Shown here piece by piece: positions 40,796 to 48,797 of a stretch of DNA of 55,069 bases (its first letter is position 1; each line of letters opens with the position of its first letter). This DNA is from Candidatus Segetimicrobium genomatis (GTDB taxonomy: Bacteria > Sysuimicrobiota > Sysuimicrobiia > Sysuimicrobiales > Kaftiobacteriaceae), in assembly GCA_005882335.1 (NCBI GenBank), contig VBAP01000040.1, forward strand, positions 1-55,069. The letters run 5' to 3'. Both the position numbers and the translations under genes were made by a program. Below the pieces are notes generated by a model. The model saw nothing but the letters and a program-made list of their open reading frames with translations. It had not been told where the DNA came from and made no database searches.

Positions 40796-41529
40796 TCTCG
40801 CCGCGGATACGGGCGATCCTCTTTGACGCGGGCGACACGCTGATCGCCTACCGCCGCCCGCTGCGGATCCTGCTGCAGGATTTCTTCATCCAGCACAACG
40901 AGATTCTAAAACGGGACGACATCGCCGAGGCGCTGGAGGGCGTCAACCCACGCCACGACACCCTCGTCCACCAGGTCCGCACCGTGGCCGACGAGCAAAG
41001 GATGTGGCTGGAGCTGGCGCGCGACCTGCTGGACATCCTGCTGCCCAGACGGCGCGACCTCTACCCTGAGCTGGCACGCTGGTTTGTTGATGGGTACCGC
41101 CACCTGAAGGTGTTCCGGGATGCCGGGCCCACGCTGCGCCGGCTGCACGCCCGGGCCTACCGCCTGGCGGTCGTGTCCAACTGGGAACCATCGCTGAAGG
41201 TCACCCTGGACAAACTGGGCTTGGGCAAGTATTTCGACACCGTTGTCATCTCGGCGGCCGAGGGGGTGTGGAAGCCGGACCCCAGGCTGTTTGGGATCGC
41301 ATTGGACCGGCTCGGCATCCCGGCCGCGGAGGCGCTCAGCGTCGGCGATCACATCGCGCGCGACGTTGACGCGGCCCGGATCGCCGGCCTCAGCGCTGTG
41401 CTGCTCGACCGGTTTGACAACCATCCTGAATACTCGCCGCGCGTGAAATCGCTGGCGGAATTGCTCGAGTTTCTAACCGCCGCCTATCCAGCGAACATAG
41501 CGAACGCGGGTAACAAGGGGAACAAATGA
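40792..41529 (+). CDS. HAD family hydrolase
   Basis: 245 residues. HAD motifs: the nucleophile Asp in ILFDAGDTL (motif I), VVSNWEP (motif II), the Lys in VWKPDPRLF (motif III) and the acidic pair in SVGDHIARDVDAA (motif IV). A helical cap sits between motifs I and II. These enzymes dephosphorylate small metabolites or act as dehalogenases; the substrate is unknown. The GTG overlaps the MutY stop. The last 12 residues (ANIANAGNKGNK) are encoded by a tandem repeat and are probably an add-on. Confidence 0.88.
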   Translation: MISPRIRAILFDAGDTLIAYRRPLRILLQDFFIQHNEILKRDDIAEALEGVNPRHDTLVHQVRTVADEQRMWLELARDLLDILLPRRRDLYPELARWFVDGYRHLKVFRDAGPTLRRLHARAYRLAVVSNWEPSLKVTLDKLGLGKYFDTVVISAAEGVWKPDPRLFGIALDRLGIPAAEALSVGDHIARDVDAARIAGLSAVLLDRFDNHPEYSPRVKSLAELLEFLTAAYPANIANAGNKGNK

Positions 41530-41600
41530 CCAATTGCATATTCCTTATTCCTTCGTTTGTTCGCCCTGCTCGCCTCGTTCGCCGTGTTCGCTATGTTCGC
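41491..41600. repeat. Hairpin of 9-nt tandem units (GCGAACATA type) across a gene boundary
   Basis: Left arm GCGAACATA GCGAACGCG GGTAACAAG GGGAACAAA (41491-41526); right arm (41556-41600) is the complement of GCGAACATA GCGAACACG GCGAACGAG GCGAGCAGG GCGAACAAA. It forms the 3' end of the HAD gene and the 5' end of the alkyltransferase-like gene. The same unit type is used at 36811-36912. Confidence 0.85.
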
Positions 41601-42002
41601 GGGTGGCGATTGTTCGTCGCACGCGTTCACGCGCTCGTTTGCGCTGTCCCCAAAGGTCGCGTCGTCACGTACGGTCAAATCGCACGGCTGGCCGGCAGGC
41701 CGCGTGCGGCGCGTGAGGTAGGATGGATTGCGCACGCCGGTGGAGACGGCATTCCCTGGCAGCGGGTCGTCAACCGCACCGGCGGGCTGGCGAGCGGCTA
41801 CAGTGGGGGCCGCACCGGGCACAGACGCGCGCTGGCGCGGGACGGCGTGCGGGCCGGATCGGAGGACCGTGTAGACCTGAGCGCCTATCAGTGGTGGCCA
41901 GATCATCAGACGGCACGGTGCCTCGGACTGCCGCAGGAAGCGATGGCCGCGCTGGCGGCACCGGCGAACCGGGTGCGGCAGGCGGCGGGGCGGAGGCGCT
42001 GA
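41526..42002 (+). CDS. Alkyltransferase-like protein (ATL; MGMT family without the active cysteine)
   Basis: 158 residues. The core (about 30-125) matches the C-terminal domain of O6-alkylguanine-DNA alkyltransferase: VCAVPKGRVVTYGQIARLAG, ARE-VGWIAH, then IPWQRVVNRTGG where active enzymes have PCHRV. The cysteine is replaced by tryptophan, as in ATL proteins that bind alkylated DNA and flag it for nucleotide excision repair. The ATG overlaps the HAD stop (ATGA), but the first 28 residues are encoded by a hairpin repeat; the TTG at 41610, just before the conserved core, is another possible start. Its location after MutY supports a repair role. Confidence 0.85.
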   Translation: MTNCIFLIPSFVRPARLVRRVRYVRGWRLFVARVHALVCAVPKGRVVTYGQIARLAGRPRAAREVGWIAHAGGDGIPWQRVVNRTGGLASGYSGGRTGHRRALARDGVRAGSEDRVDLSAYQWWPDHQTARCLGLPQEAMAALAAPANRVRQAAGRRR

Positions 42003-42370
42003 TGTCCGGCGAAACGAGCGATCTACAGGCTCTGGCAGGCGCGCCGATTGTGCGCCTCACCACCATTGGCCGCCGCACAAAGCACCCGCGCACCGTGGAG
42101 CTGTGGTTTGCCTATCACGAGGGACGCATCTACCTGCTGGGCCATCCGGAGTCCAACTGGGTGAGGAACGTGGCCGCCAACCCGCGTGTCACGCTGGCGA
42201 TAGACGAGATCACATTTGAGGGCGCCGCCCGTATCGTCGACAGCGCCCGCTCGCAGGTCTACCAACTCTTCCAAAACAAATACGGCACCGAGCAGATATC
42301 CTACTGGTACGGCGCAGAACGCGCACAGCGGCGTACCATCGAGATCGTGCTCCGGCTCGCCGCGCACTAG
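42002..42370 (+). CDS. F420/FMN-binding split-barrel protein (nitroreductase/deaD-type DUF385 family)
   Basis: 122 residues: APIVRLTTIGRRTKHPRTVE followed by LWFAYHEGRIYLLGHPESNW and WVRNVAANPRVTLAI. This pattern is that of the deazaflavin-dependent nitroreductase (PF04075-like) and pyridoxamine-oxidase split-barrel proteins, which use F420 or FMN. The ATG overlaps the last base of the ATL stop (TGATG), so it is the fourth gene of a tightly coupled set. Its stop codon lies inside an inverted-repeat element. Cofactor and substrate are unknown. Confidence 0.82.
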   Translation: MSGETSDLQALAGAPIVRLTTIGRRTKHPRTVELWFAYHEGRIYLLGHPESNWVRNVAANPRVTLAIDEITFEGAARIVDSARSQVYQLFQNKYGTEQISYWYGAERAQRRTIEIVLRLAAH

Positions 42371-42464
42371 TGCCGTACCAACTTGATTTGCCGCATGTGC
42401 CCTTCTTAGTAACTCGGAAATCGCTCAGAAGGTAAGCCTAACTATCAAGTTGGTACGGCACTAG
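42367..42464. mobile_element. 98-bp MITE-like element with 21-bp perfect inverted ends
   Basis: CTAGTGCCGTACCAACTTGA+T (42367-42387) and its exact complement (42444-42464) flank 56 bp of unrelated sequence. It has no coding capacity. The left end supplies the stop codon of the preceding gene. The motif CCGTACCAAC of its end recurs near other gene 3' ends (32350 and 54711 regions). Confidence 0.75.
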
Positions 42465-42469
42465 CTCGA

Positions 42470-43522
42470 CTACGGCACCAATACGATCTTCCCGAAATGC
42501 TCCCGGGCTTCGAAGATGCGGTGGGCCTCTCGAATTCCCGCCAGCGGCAGCACGGCGTGGATCACCGGGACCAGCGCGCCAGCGAAGACCAGGCCCATCA
42601 CCATCAAGAAGTCGGAGACGCTTCCCATTGCGGCACCGAGGATGCGGCGGTGCCGCTGATAGATCTCCCGGATGTCGATGTCCGGCCGCTCGCCGCCGGT
42701 GGCTCCGCAGATGGCCATGCGTCCCCCGGGCCGGAGGCTGCGGATGGTTTCCGGCCAGGTGGCGGCACCCACCGGATCGATCGCGACGTGTGCGCCGGCT
42801 CCGGTAATCTCCCGGACCTGCGCGCTGAACTGCGGATGAGTCAAACGGTCGATCGGCACCGCACCGAGTTTCGCAGCTTTCGCCGCCTTGCCGGCACCGC
42901 CGACGAGCGCGAGTACACGCGCGCCGGCCAGCCTGCCGATCTGCAGCGCCGCCGCGCCGACGCCGCCGGAGGCGCCGACCACGAGCAGGTCCTCACCGGC
43001 CCGCAGTCGGGCCGCGGTCATCAGTCCTCGCCACGCGGTGGTAAAGCATACGGGCGCCGCGGCGGCATGTTCAAGGGAAACGTGATCCGGGACGCACAGC
43101 AAATTTGCCGCGGGCACGACCGTGTACTCGGCCATCCCGCCGGGGATGTGCTCGCCGTAGATGCGGTAGTCGGCGCACATCGACTGCTCACCGGCCAGGC
43201 ACCACGCGCACTGTCCGCACGAGAGAATGGGATTCACCACGACGCGGTCACCCGGCGCGGCATCGGTCGCCCCGGGACCGACCGCCTCCACCACCCCGGC
43301 AACGTCGCCGCCGGTGATGAGCGGCAACGCCAGCCGGCCCCACGGGTACACTGGACGCCCGCCCGGCGGGCCGCTGCGCGCCCACACGTCCAGGTTGTTG
43401 AGCGCGACAGCGCGCACGTGCACCAGCACCTGGCCGCCCTCAGGCCTGGGGGTGGGAATCTCCTCGAGCCTCAGCGTGTCGATGCCGCCGTGCGCACGGA
43501 TGACGACCGCTTTCATCGTCAC
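42470..43522 (-). CDS. Zinc-type alcohol dehydrogenase / quinone oxidoreductase (MDR family)
   Basis: 350 residues of the medium-chain dehydrogenase/reductase family. Visible: GGDVAGVVEAVG (substrate domain), a structural-zinc cysteine cluster (CGQCAWCLAGEQSMC), and the Rossmann fold GASGGVGAAALQIGRLAGA, which binds NAD(P)H. A catalytic-zinc cysteine near residue 40 seems absent (NNLDVWARSG), as in quinone oxidoreductase-like members, so it is mixed in type. Its GTGA start overlaps the stop of the M28-like gene, making it the last gene of the peptide operon. The substrate is unknown. Confidence 0.9.
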   Translation of the reverse strand: MTMKAVVIRAHGGIDTLRLEEIPTPRPEGGQVLVHVRAVALNNLDVWARSGPPGGRPVYPWGRLALPLITGGDVAGVVEAVGPGATDAAPGDRVVVNPILSCGQCAWCLAGEQSMCADYRIYGEHIPGGMAEYTVVPAANLLCVPDHVSLEHAAAAPVCFTTAWRGLMTAARLRAGEDLLVVGASGGVGAAALQIGRLAGARVLALVGGAGKAAKAAKLGAVPIDRLTHPQFSAQVREITGAGAHVAIDPVGAATWPETIRSLRPGGRMAICGATGGERPDIDIREIYQRHRRILGAAMGSVSDFLMVMGLVFAGALVPVIHAVLPLAGIREAHRIFEAREHFGKIVLVP

Positions 43523-45294
43523 GCTCCCGCTTCGGCGAGCACCTGCCGCGCCGCCCGCAACGCGCTCCGCACGCGGTTGCGGCCTCGAGTCAGGTGAATG
43601 ACCGTCACGCGGTGGGCTTCGCTGCCGGGTTCCAGAGAGGCGAGTTTGGCGGCCGGTTCCAGGTCGGGCAGCGGCGGTACGTCCACCGCGGGATCGTGGC
43701 GGAACCGCCCGGCGCGACTGTAGTTGATCGGGACCAGAATGCGGGCCAGCCGGCGCTGTACCTCGTTGGCGCGCCTCACCCGGGGATCATCGACCGGCGC
43801 CGAAGCCAGACCCGCGATGCGATCGTAGAAGCGCGCCGCGTCCTGTCCCAGCGCCCGCGCATCCTCGATCGCCTCGCCGAGATCGAACTGCGACCCCGCG
43901 GCCTCCTGATACCGGCGCAGCGTCTGCTCGAACTCTGTGGCCACGGCGGCGAAGTCCAGAGGATAGATCGGACTGTTGGCCGCCCGCAACACCGCCGCCG
44001 CGTACACCCTGATGTCCCGGAGCAGGTGATCCCGGTCGGCGATCTCCAGAGTGTCATCCTCGGTGTGCCAGGCGATGTTGCCCCCGCACCCGCCGACGGG
44101 ATAGTAGTTCTTCTCTTTGACCAGGTCTTTCGGCATGGTCGACGACAGCATATAGAATGTGGAAACGCCGATGTTGCTGAATGATTTGTCTCCGGCCCGC
44201 AGGGGCCGGCCGCCGCTGCTGTCCTGGCCGGTCACGTCGCGGATCACCGCCCTGGCGACGCCTTCAGCCTCGCTCATCCAGAACACGTCCTCGAAGACCG
44301 TCGCCCAGCGGCAGCCCGGGGAGTCGCAGTTGATGTGCAGGACGCAGTTTTCGTCGATGTCCATCGCGAACGTGTCGGCAAACCACGTCGACCCGGCGTA
44401 ACGACCGTGAGAGTGGCCGGACCACCAGGCGATCCGGACGCTGCGGCGCAGGTGCTGCCGGTGCTGCCAGAGCACGCGCGCGGTCTCCAGCAGCGTGGCG
44501 TCGCCGGTGGCGTTGTCGCCGATGCCTTGATGCCACGAGTCGATGTGGCCGTGGAGCAGTACAAACTTCTCGGGCTCCACCGTGCCGCGGATCTCGGCCA
44601 CCAGCACGGGAATCGGCCGCCAGCCCTCGTCCAGCTTTGTGGAATACCGTACCTTCACGGCCCCAGATTGCGCCAGATCTCGCAGCCAGTTCCCCTCGCT
44701 CTTGTTCACGGCCAGGACGGGAATCTTCGGCTTGCGGCCGATTGAATCGAGGTCAGGCGAACCCCAGATCGTGGTGCAGATGCCTTCGTGGATGCGTTCG
44801 CCCGGGCTGATGAAGATCGCGGCGCGGGCTCCCCGCTCCTGCAACGCCGCCACCTTGCCGGGCGACGGATATCCTTCGGTCAAGGCGACGCGGTCTGCGA
44901 CATCCGCCTGCAGTTCGATCCGGGCGAAAATGGCCGTGATCGCCCCCGCCTGCCCGGTCGGCACATACACCAGGTTGCCCCGCTGATAGTGGCCGTCCAT
45001 AGACAGCGACATGGACGGCGTCTTGGCGGTCAGCGCCCGCGGCGCCGGGGCAAGCACCTCCAGCCGGGCGCGGCGGGGCACGCTGATGAGCAGTTCGGGT
45101 TCGTGCAGGGTGTGGGGCACGCCCCACTTCGCCAGCTGCTTGATGATGTACTCGATCCCGCGGCGTTCCGCCTTGCCCCCTGAGTCCCGCACCAGTGTGT
45201 CGAACCGTTCCACCAGCGCCCACGGCGCGTCAAGCGTCACGGCCGCGGTCACCGCCTGCTCGTGCGGATCTTTCCACGTTGCGGTCCAGCTCAC
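43519..45294 (-). CDS. M28-like zinc peptidase family protein, paralog 1
   Basis: 591 residues, without signal peptide. A protease-associated (PA) domain lies at about 90-220 (LTEGYPSPGKVAALQERGAR) and the M28 core at about 235-440: HGHIDSWHQGIGDNATGDAT (metal His and bridging Asp), HINCDSPGC (metal Asp), and NIAWHTEDDTL (metal His). In place of the usual EE-G motif that provides the general base and a metal ligand, it has SGHSHGRYAGSTW. A helical C-terminal region follows. The paralog at 46508-48268 has the same substitution. It may hydrolyse peptides or acylated amines, or may have lost activity. The start is a GTG with GGAGG upstream. Confidence 0.85.
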   Translation of the reverse strand: MSWTATWKDPHEQAVTAAVTLDAPWALVERFDTLVRDSGGKAERRGIEYIIKQLAKWGVPHTLHEPELLISVPRRARLEVLAPAPRALTAKTPSMSLSMDGHYQRGNLVYVPTGQAGAITAIFARIELQADVADRVALTEGYPSPGKVAALQERGARAAIFISPGERIHEGICTTIWGSPDLDSIGRKPKIPVLAVNKSEGNWLRDLAQSGAVKVRYSTKLDEGWRPIPVLVAEIRGTVEPEKFVLLHGHIDSWHQGIGDNATGDATLLETARVLWQHRQHLRRSVRIAWWSGHSHGRYAGSTWFADTFAMDIDENCVLHINCDSPGCRWATVFEDVFWMSEAEGVARAVIRDVTGQDSSGGRPLRAGDKSFSNIGVSTFYMLSSTMPKDLVKEKNYYPVGGCGGNIAWHTEDDTLEIADRDHLLRDIRVYAAAVLRAANSPIYPLDFAAVATEFEQTLRRYQEAAGSQFDLGEAIEDARALGQDAARFYDRIAGLASAPVDDPRVRRANEVQRRLARILVPINYSRAGRFRHDPAVDVPPLPDLEPAAKLASLEPGSEAHRVTVIHLTRGRNRVRSALRAARQVLAEAGA

Positions 45295-45321
45295 GACAAG
45301 ATCCTCCCTCTAGCTGCAGAG

Positions 45322-46500
45322 TCAGTCATCGGAGAGGCGGTCGAAGCGACGTCCGCCTTTCATCACCACGCGCGGGCGGCGCAACGATTCGATGTCACGC
45401 AGCGGATCACCGTCGACTGCGAGGATGTCGGCCAGCTTGCCCGGCTCCAGCGTCCCCACGCGATCGCTGATGCCGCAGGCCTCGGCCGCCCAGGCCGTTC
45501 CGGCGCGCACGGCGTCCAGCGGCGGGACCCCAAAGCGCACCAGCGTCGCGATCTCAAACCACAGCAGGCCGTGCATGCTGTCGGTCCCCACCGCGTAGCG
45601 CACGCCGGAGCGGAGGAACTCACGAAAACGCGACTCTTCCTGCTCCCGCAGTGCCACGACCTTGGTCCAGATCGCCCGGTTGTGGCGGTCGGTCTTCTCG
45701 ATGCCCTCAGGATGGTACAGAATCGCAAAGGTGCACACGAGGAATCGGCCCAGGCGTTTCATCAGGTCGACGTCGTCGCCAGTAAGCAGTGCGCCGTGCT
45801 CGATGGTGTCCACGCCTTCCTCCAGCGCTACGCGCACCCCGGGTCCGCCGTGCGCGTGGGCGGCGACCTTCCGTCCGGCACGGTGCGCCTCTTCGCACGC
45901 CGCACGGATCTCTTCGCGGGTGTACGTGTAGGCCTCGAGAGATGCGCCGACGCTGCTGACTCCACCCGTGATGAAGAGCTTGATCCATTCGCACCCCTGG
46001 GCGATGTTCTCCCGGACGCGCTGGCGCACGCCCTCCACTCCATCGGTCGTGGTCAGCGCGCGGCCGTGACCGTGCGCGCTGGTGAGGTGAATACCACAGC
46101 ACAGCAGCCGCGGCCCCGGAATCACGCCGGCGTCGATCGCACGGCGCATCTCGATATCGAGGTGGTGTTCCTCGCCCATGATGCGGGCGGTGGTCACCCC
46201 GGACAGCAGTTCCCGGCGCATGTTGCCCACGGCGCGGAATCCACTGGGAAGGGGCGGCTGGCGCATCTGGCCGGTCTGGTCGCCGAGCCCAGGAATGATC
46301 GAGCAGTGGGTGTGGGCGTTTACCAGACCCGGGAGCACGGTGCCGCCGGCTTCAACGATCTCCGTCCCGGCCGGAAGCCGCAGCGTAGAGATCCTGCCGA
46401 TCTGAGCGACGCGGTCGCCGTCCACCAACACGGCACCGTCGGGAACGGGATCGGCGCGGGTGCCGTCGATGATCTGAGCGCCATGAATGGCCAATACCAT
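45322..46500 (-). CDS. Metal-dependent amidohydrolase (imidazolonepropionase/prolidase-like)
   Basis: 392 residues. Composite TIM-barrel enzyme: VLPGLVNAHTHCSIIPGLGD (HxH on strand 1), KLFITGGVSS (carbamylated-Lys region), AAHAHGGPGV (His on strand 5), TIEHGALL (His on strand 6) and VGTDSMHG (Asp on strand 8). The small beta domain is present at both ends. Similar enzymes cut Xaa-Pro/Arg/Lys dipeptides or acyl amino acids. It lies between two M28-like paralogs and downstream of a dipeptide transporter, which suggests a role in degrading imported peptides or amides. Confidence 0.92.
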   Translation of the reverse strand: MVLAIHGAQIIDGTRADPVPDGAVLVDGDRVAQIGRISTLRLPAGTEIVEAGGTVLPGLVNAHTHCSIIPGLGDQTGQMRQPPLPSGFRAVGNMRRELLSGVTTARIMGEEHHLDIEMRRAIDAGVIPGPRLLCCGIHLTSAHGHGRALTTTDGVEGVRQRVRENIAQGCEWIKLFITGGVSSVGASLEAYTYTREEIRAACEEAHRAGRKVAAHAHGGPGVRVALEEGVDTIEHGALLTGDDVDLMKRLGRFLVCTFAILYHPEGIEKTDRHNRAIWTKVVALREQEESRFREFLRSGVRYAVGTDSMHGLLWFEIATLVRFGVPPLDAVRAGTAWAAEACGISDRVGTLEPGKLADILAVDGDPLRDIESLRRPRVVMKGGRRFDRLSDD

Positions 46501-46507
46501 GCCGTCG

Positions 46508-48268
46508 CTACCGCGCTTCGTCTGCCGTCCGCCGCGCCTCCCGCAGCGCCCACACCAGGCGGTTGCGCCCGCGCACCAGGTGCGCCTGCACGAAGCCGCG
46601 GACCACCGGGTCGGCGGTCCCGAGCTGCCGGACCGCGGCTAGATCCGGAAGCGGCGGGATCGGGGCCGCAGGATCATGGTGGAACCGGTCAGATCGCGCA
46701 AAGTTCACCTGCACCAGCTGGCGCGCGATGCGGCGGATGGCGGCGTTGGCCGCGCGGACCCTGGCGTCGGTCACCGGCAGTGTCGCCAGTTCCTCGCAGC
46801 GGTCATAGAACCGGTCCAGGGCGCGCTCGAGCATCCCGACCTCCGCGACGACCGGTGAAAGGTCAAACCGGTCGCCGGCGATCCCTTGGTATTGAACCAG
46901 GGTCTGTCCGAACTCTCGGACGGCGGCCCGGAAGTCCAATGGGTGAACCGGGGCGTTCAGCGCCCGCACCACCGTCGTGACGTAGGCCCGGAGGTCACGC
47001 TCAAGATTGTGCTCGTCGAAGATCGGCAGTGTGTCGTCCTCGGTGTGCCAGGCGATGTTCGCACCACACCCGCCCACCGGATAGTAGCCCTTCTCGGCCA
47101 GCAGGGGTTTTGGCATCGTTGAGAAGAGCATGAAGAATCCGCTGATGCCCAGGTTGTTGAACGACCAGTCGCCGGCGCGGTGCGGTCGCTCGCCGAACGA
47201 TGCCTGGCCGGTGGCGTCGCGGATCGCCTCCTGACAGAAAGCCGCGGTCTCCGGCATCCAGGATACATCCTCGTACTCAGTCGCCCAACGGCACCCCGGG
47301 GAGTCGATGTTCATGTGGGCCAGGCATCGCTCCACCAAATCAATCGCGAAGGTATCGGCGAACCACGTTGACCCCGCGTACCTACCGGTGGAGTGCCCGG
47401 CCCACCAGGCGATGCGCACGCTGCGGCGCAGCTGGTTGCGATGCGTCCAGAAGATGCGGGCCAGCTCCAAGAGCGTCGCATCCCCGGTGGCGTTGTCGCC
47501 GATGCCAGCATGCCAGGAGTCGAGATGTCCGTGGGCCAGCAGGAACACATCGGGCTCGTCCGTGCCCGGGATCTCCGCCACGACCACCGGGCAGCGCATC
47601 CACCCCTCGCGCAGGCGCGTGTGCAGCGCCACGTCCAGCCCGCCGTTCTTCGCCATCGCCACCAGCGCCTCGCCGTCGGGACGGTTCACGCTCACCACGG
47701 CCACGGTCGGTTTGCGGGGCAGGCTGTCCAGATCCGGCGCTCCCCAGATGGTCGTGCAGATCATCTCGTGAATGGCCTGCCCCGGATGGGTGAAGATGAT
47801 CGCCGCCGCGCCATGCTGCTGCAGTGCCAGCACTTTCTGCGGGGAGGGGAAACCTTCGGTCAGCACGATCCGGCCGGAGACATCGCCTACGCCGGCGGGC
47901 AGCGGCGCGTCGAACGTGTCGGTGAATGGCGCCCCCGGGACCGTCGGCACGTACACGACCTGACCGCGAACCGGCGTGCCGTCTGTGGAGACCGAGAATG
48001 ACGGCGTCTTCGCCCGGAGGGTGCGGCGCTGCAGTGAGAGCACCTCCAGCGAGGCCCGCTCGGGGACGCTGAGATACAGGAGCGGCTCGTGCACCGTGTG
48101 CGGCACGCCCCACGCTGCCAGACGGCCGCCGATCTCGCGCGCCGCCGTCCACTCATCTTCGCTGCCCGACTCGCGCACCAGGGTCGAGAAGCGGTGGATC
48201 AAGGCGCGGGGTTCTTCCAGCGAGACCGCGTCCCGCAATGTGCCTTCGTTGGGATCGACGTACGTCAC
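46508..48268 (-). CDS. M28-like zinc peptidase family protein, paralog 2
   Basis: 586 residues, clearly homologous along its whole length to the protein at 43519-45294 (for example HLDSWHAGIGDNATGDATLL, NIDSPGCRWATEYEDVSW, ANIAWHTEDDTL). The EE-G motif is again replaced (AGHSTGRYAGSTWFADTF). A PA domain precedes the M28 core. The GTG at 48268 follows GGAGG and lies one base after the stop of the Lrp-like gene; an upstream ATG at 48352 would start inside that gene. The two paralogs may differ in substrate or form a heteromer. Confidence 0.85.
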   Translation of the reverse strand: MTYVDPNEGTLRDAVSLEEPRALIHRFSTLVRESGSEDEWTAAREIGGRLAAWGVPHTVHEPLLYLSVPERASLEVLSLQRRTLRAKTPSFSVSTDGTPVRGQVVYVPTVPGAPFTDTFDAPLPAGVGDVSGRIVLTEGFPSPQKVLALQQHGAAAIIFTHPGQAIHEMICTTIWGAPDLDSLPRKPTVAVVSVNRPDGEALVAMAKNGGLDVALHTRLREGWMRCPVVVAEIPGTDEPDVFLLAHGHLDSWHAGIGDNATGDATLLELARIFWTHRNQLRRSVRIAWWAGHSTGRYAGSTWFADTFAIDLVERCLAHMNIDSPGCRWATEYEDVSWMPETAAFCQEAIRDATGQASFGERPHRAGDWSFNNLGISGFFMLFSTMPKPLLAEKGYYPVGGCGANIAWHTEDDTLPIFDEHNLERDLRAYVTTVVRALNAPVHPLDFRAAVREFGQTLVQYQGIAGDRFDLSPVVAEVGMLERALDRFYDRCEELATLPVTDARVRAANAAIRRIARQLVQVNFARSDRFHHDPAAPIPPLPDLAAVRQLGTADPVVRGFVQAHLVRGRNRLVWALREARRTADEAR

Positions 48269-48269
48269 C

Positions 48270-48797
48270 TCATCGTCCTCCTCTGCGCCGCGACGGCCGT
48301 GCCGCATCCCGGAACACGCGGGGTTTGGCCAGCGCCGGCGGCAGCCAGTCATAACTCTGCTTGGGAATGTCCAAGATGAGCGATGTCTCGGTATGACTCA
48401 GCCCGGGGATGCGGGCCAGATCCGACATGAGAAAGTGCAGCAGGTCCTGCATCGAGGGCAACACCACCTCGATGATGTAGTCGAACGTCCCGGTGGTGAT
48501 GCCGATGTACCGGACGGGCTCCAGCCGCTGCAGGTGGGCGCGGGCCTCAGTCATCTTCTGCCGGGCCACGTTGAGGCCGATGATGGCGACGACATCCATG
48601 CCGACTTTGAACGGACTGGCCACCCCCACGATACGGAGGTACCCTTCGGACATCAGCCGTGTCACGCGCTTGCGCACCGTGCCCTCCGCGACGTCGAACC
48701 GTTCGGCGATCGCGCTGTACGGCAGCCGGCCGTCTTTTTGCAGCAGGCGGATGATCTCGATGTCCAGCGGATCCAGCGTACCGGGCCGTCGCATCAA
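48270..48797 (-). CDS. Lrp/AsnC family transcriptional regulator
   Basis: 175 residues. The N-terminal winged helix (LDPLDIEIIRLLQKDGRLPY, IAERFDVAEGTVRKRVTRLM) is followed by the RAM ligand-binding domain (VVAIIGLNVARQK, YIGITTGTFDYIIEVVL). Lrp/AsnC proteins sense amino acids and control transport and catabolism. It sits inside the peptide operon between the ATPase genes and the hydrolases, so it most likely regulates this operon in response to an amino acid or peptide product. The start (TTG at 48797, or the ATG directly after it) overlaps the stop of the upstream ATPase gene. Confidence 0.95.
   Translation of the reverse strand: MMRRPGTLDPLDIEIIRLLQKDGRLPYSAIAERFDVAEGTVRKRVTRLMSEGYLRIVGVASPFKVGMDVVAIIGLNVARQKMTEARAHLQRLEPVRYIGITTGTFDYIIEVVLPSMQDLLHFLMSDLARIPGLSHTETSLILDIPKQSYDWLPPALAKPRVFRDAARPSRRRGGR

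Noticed and set aside
45262-46980. Long open frame on the plus strand opposite the amidohydrolase and M28-like genes.
   Set aside because: It crosses two well-supported minus-strand genes and shows no domain features; antisense artefact of high GC.
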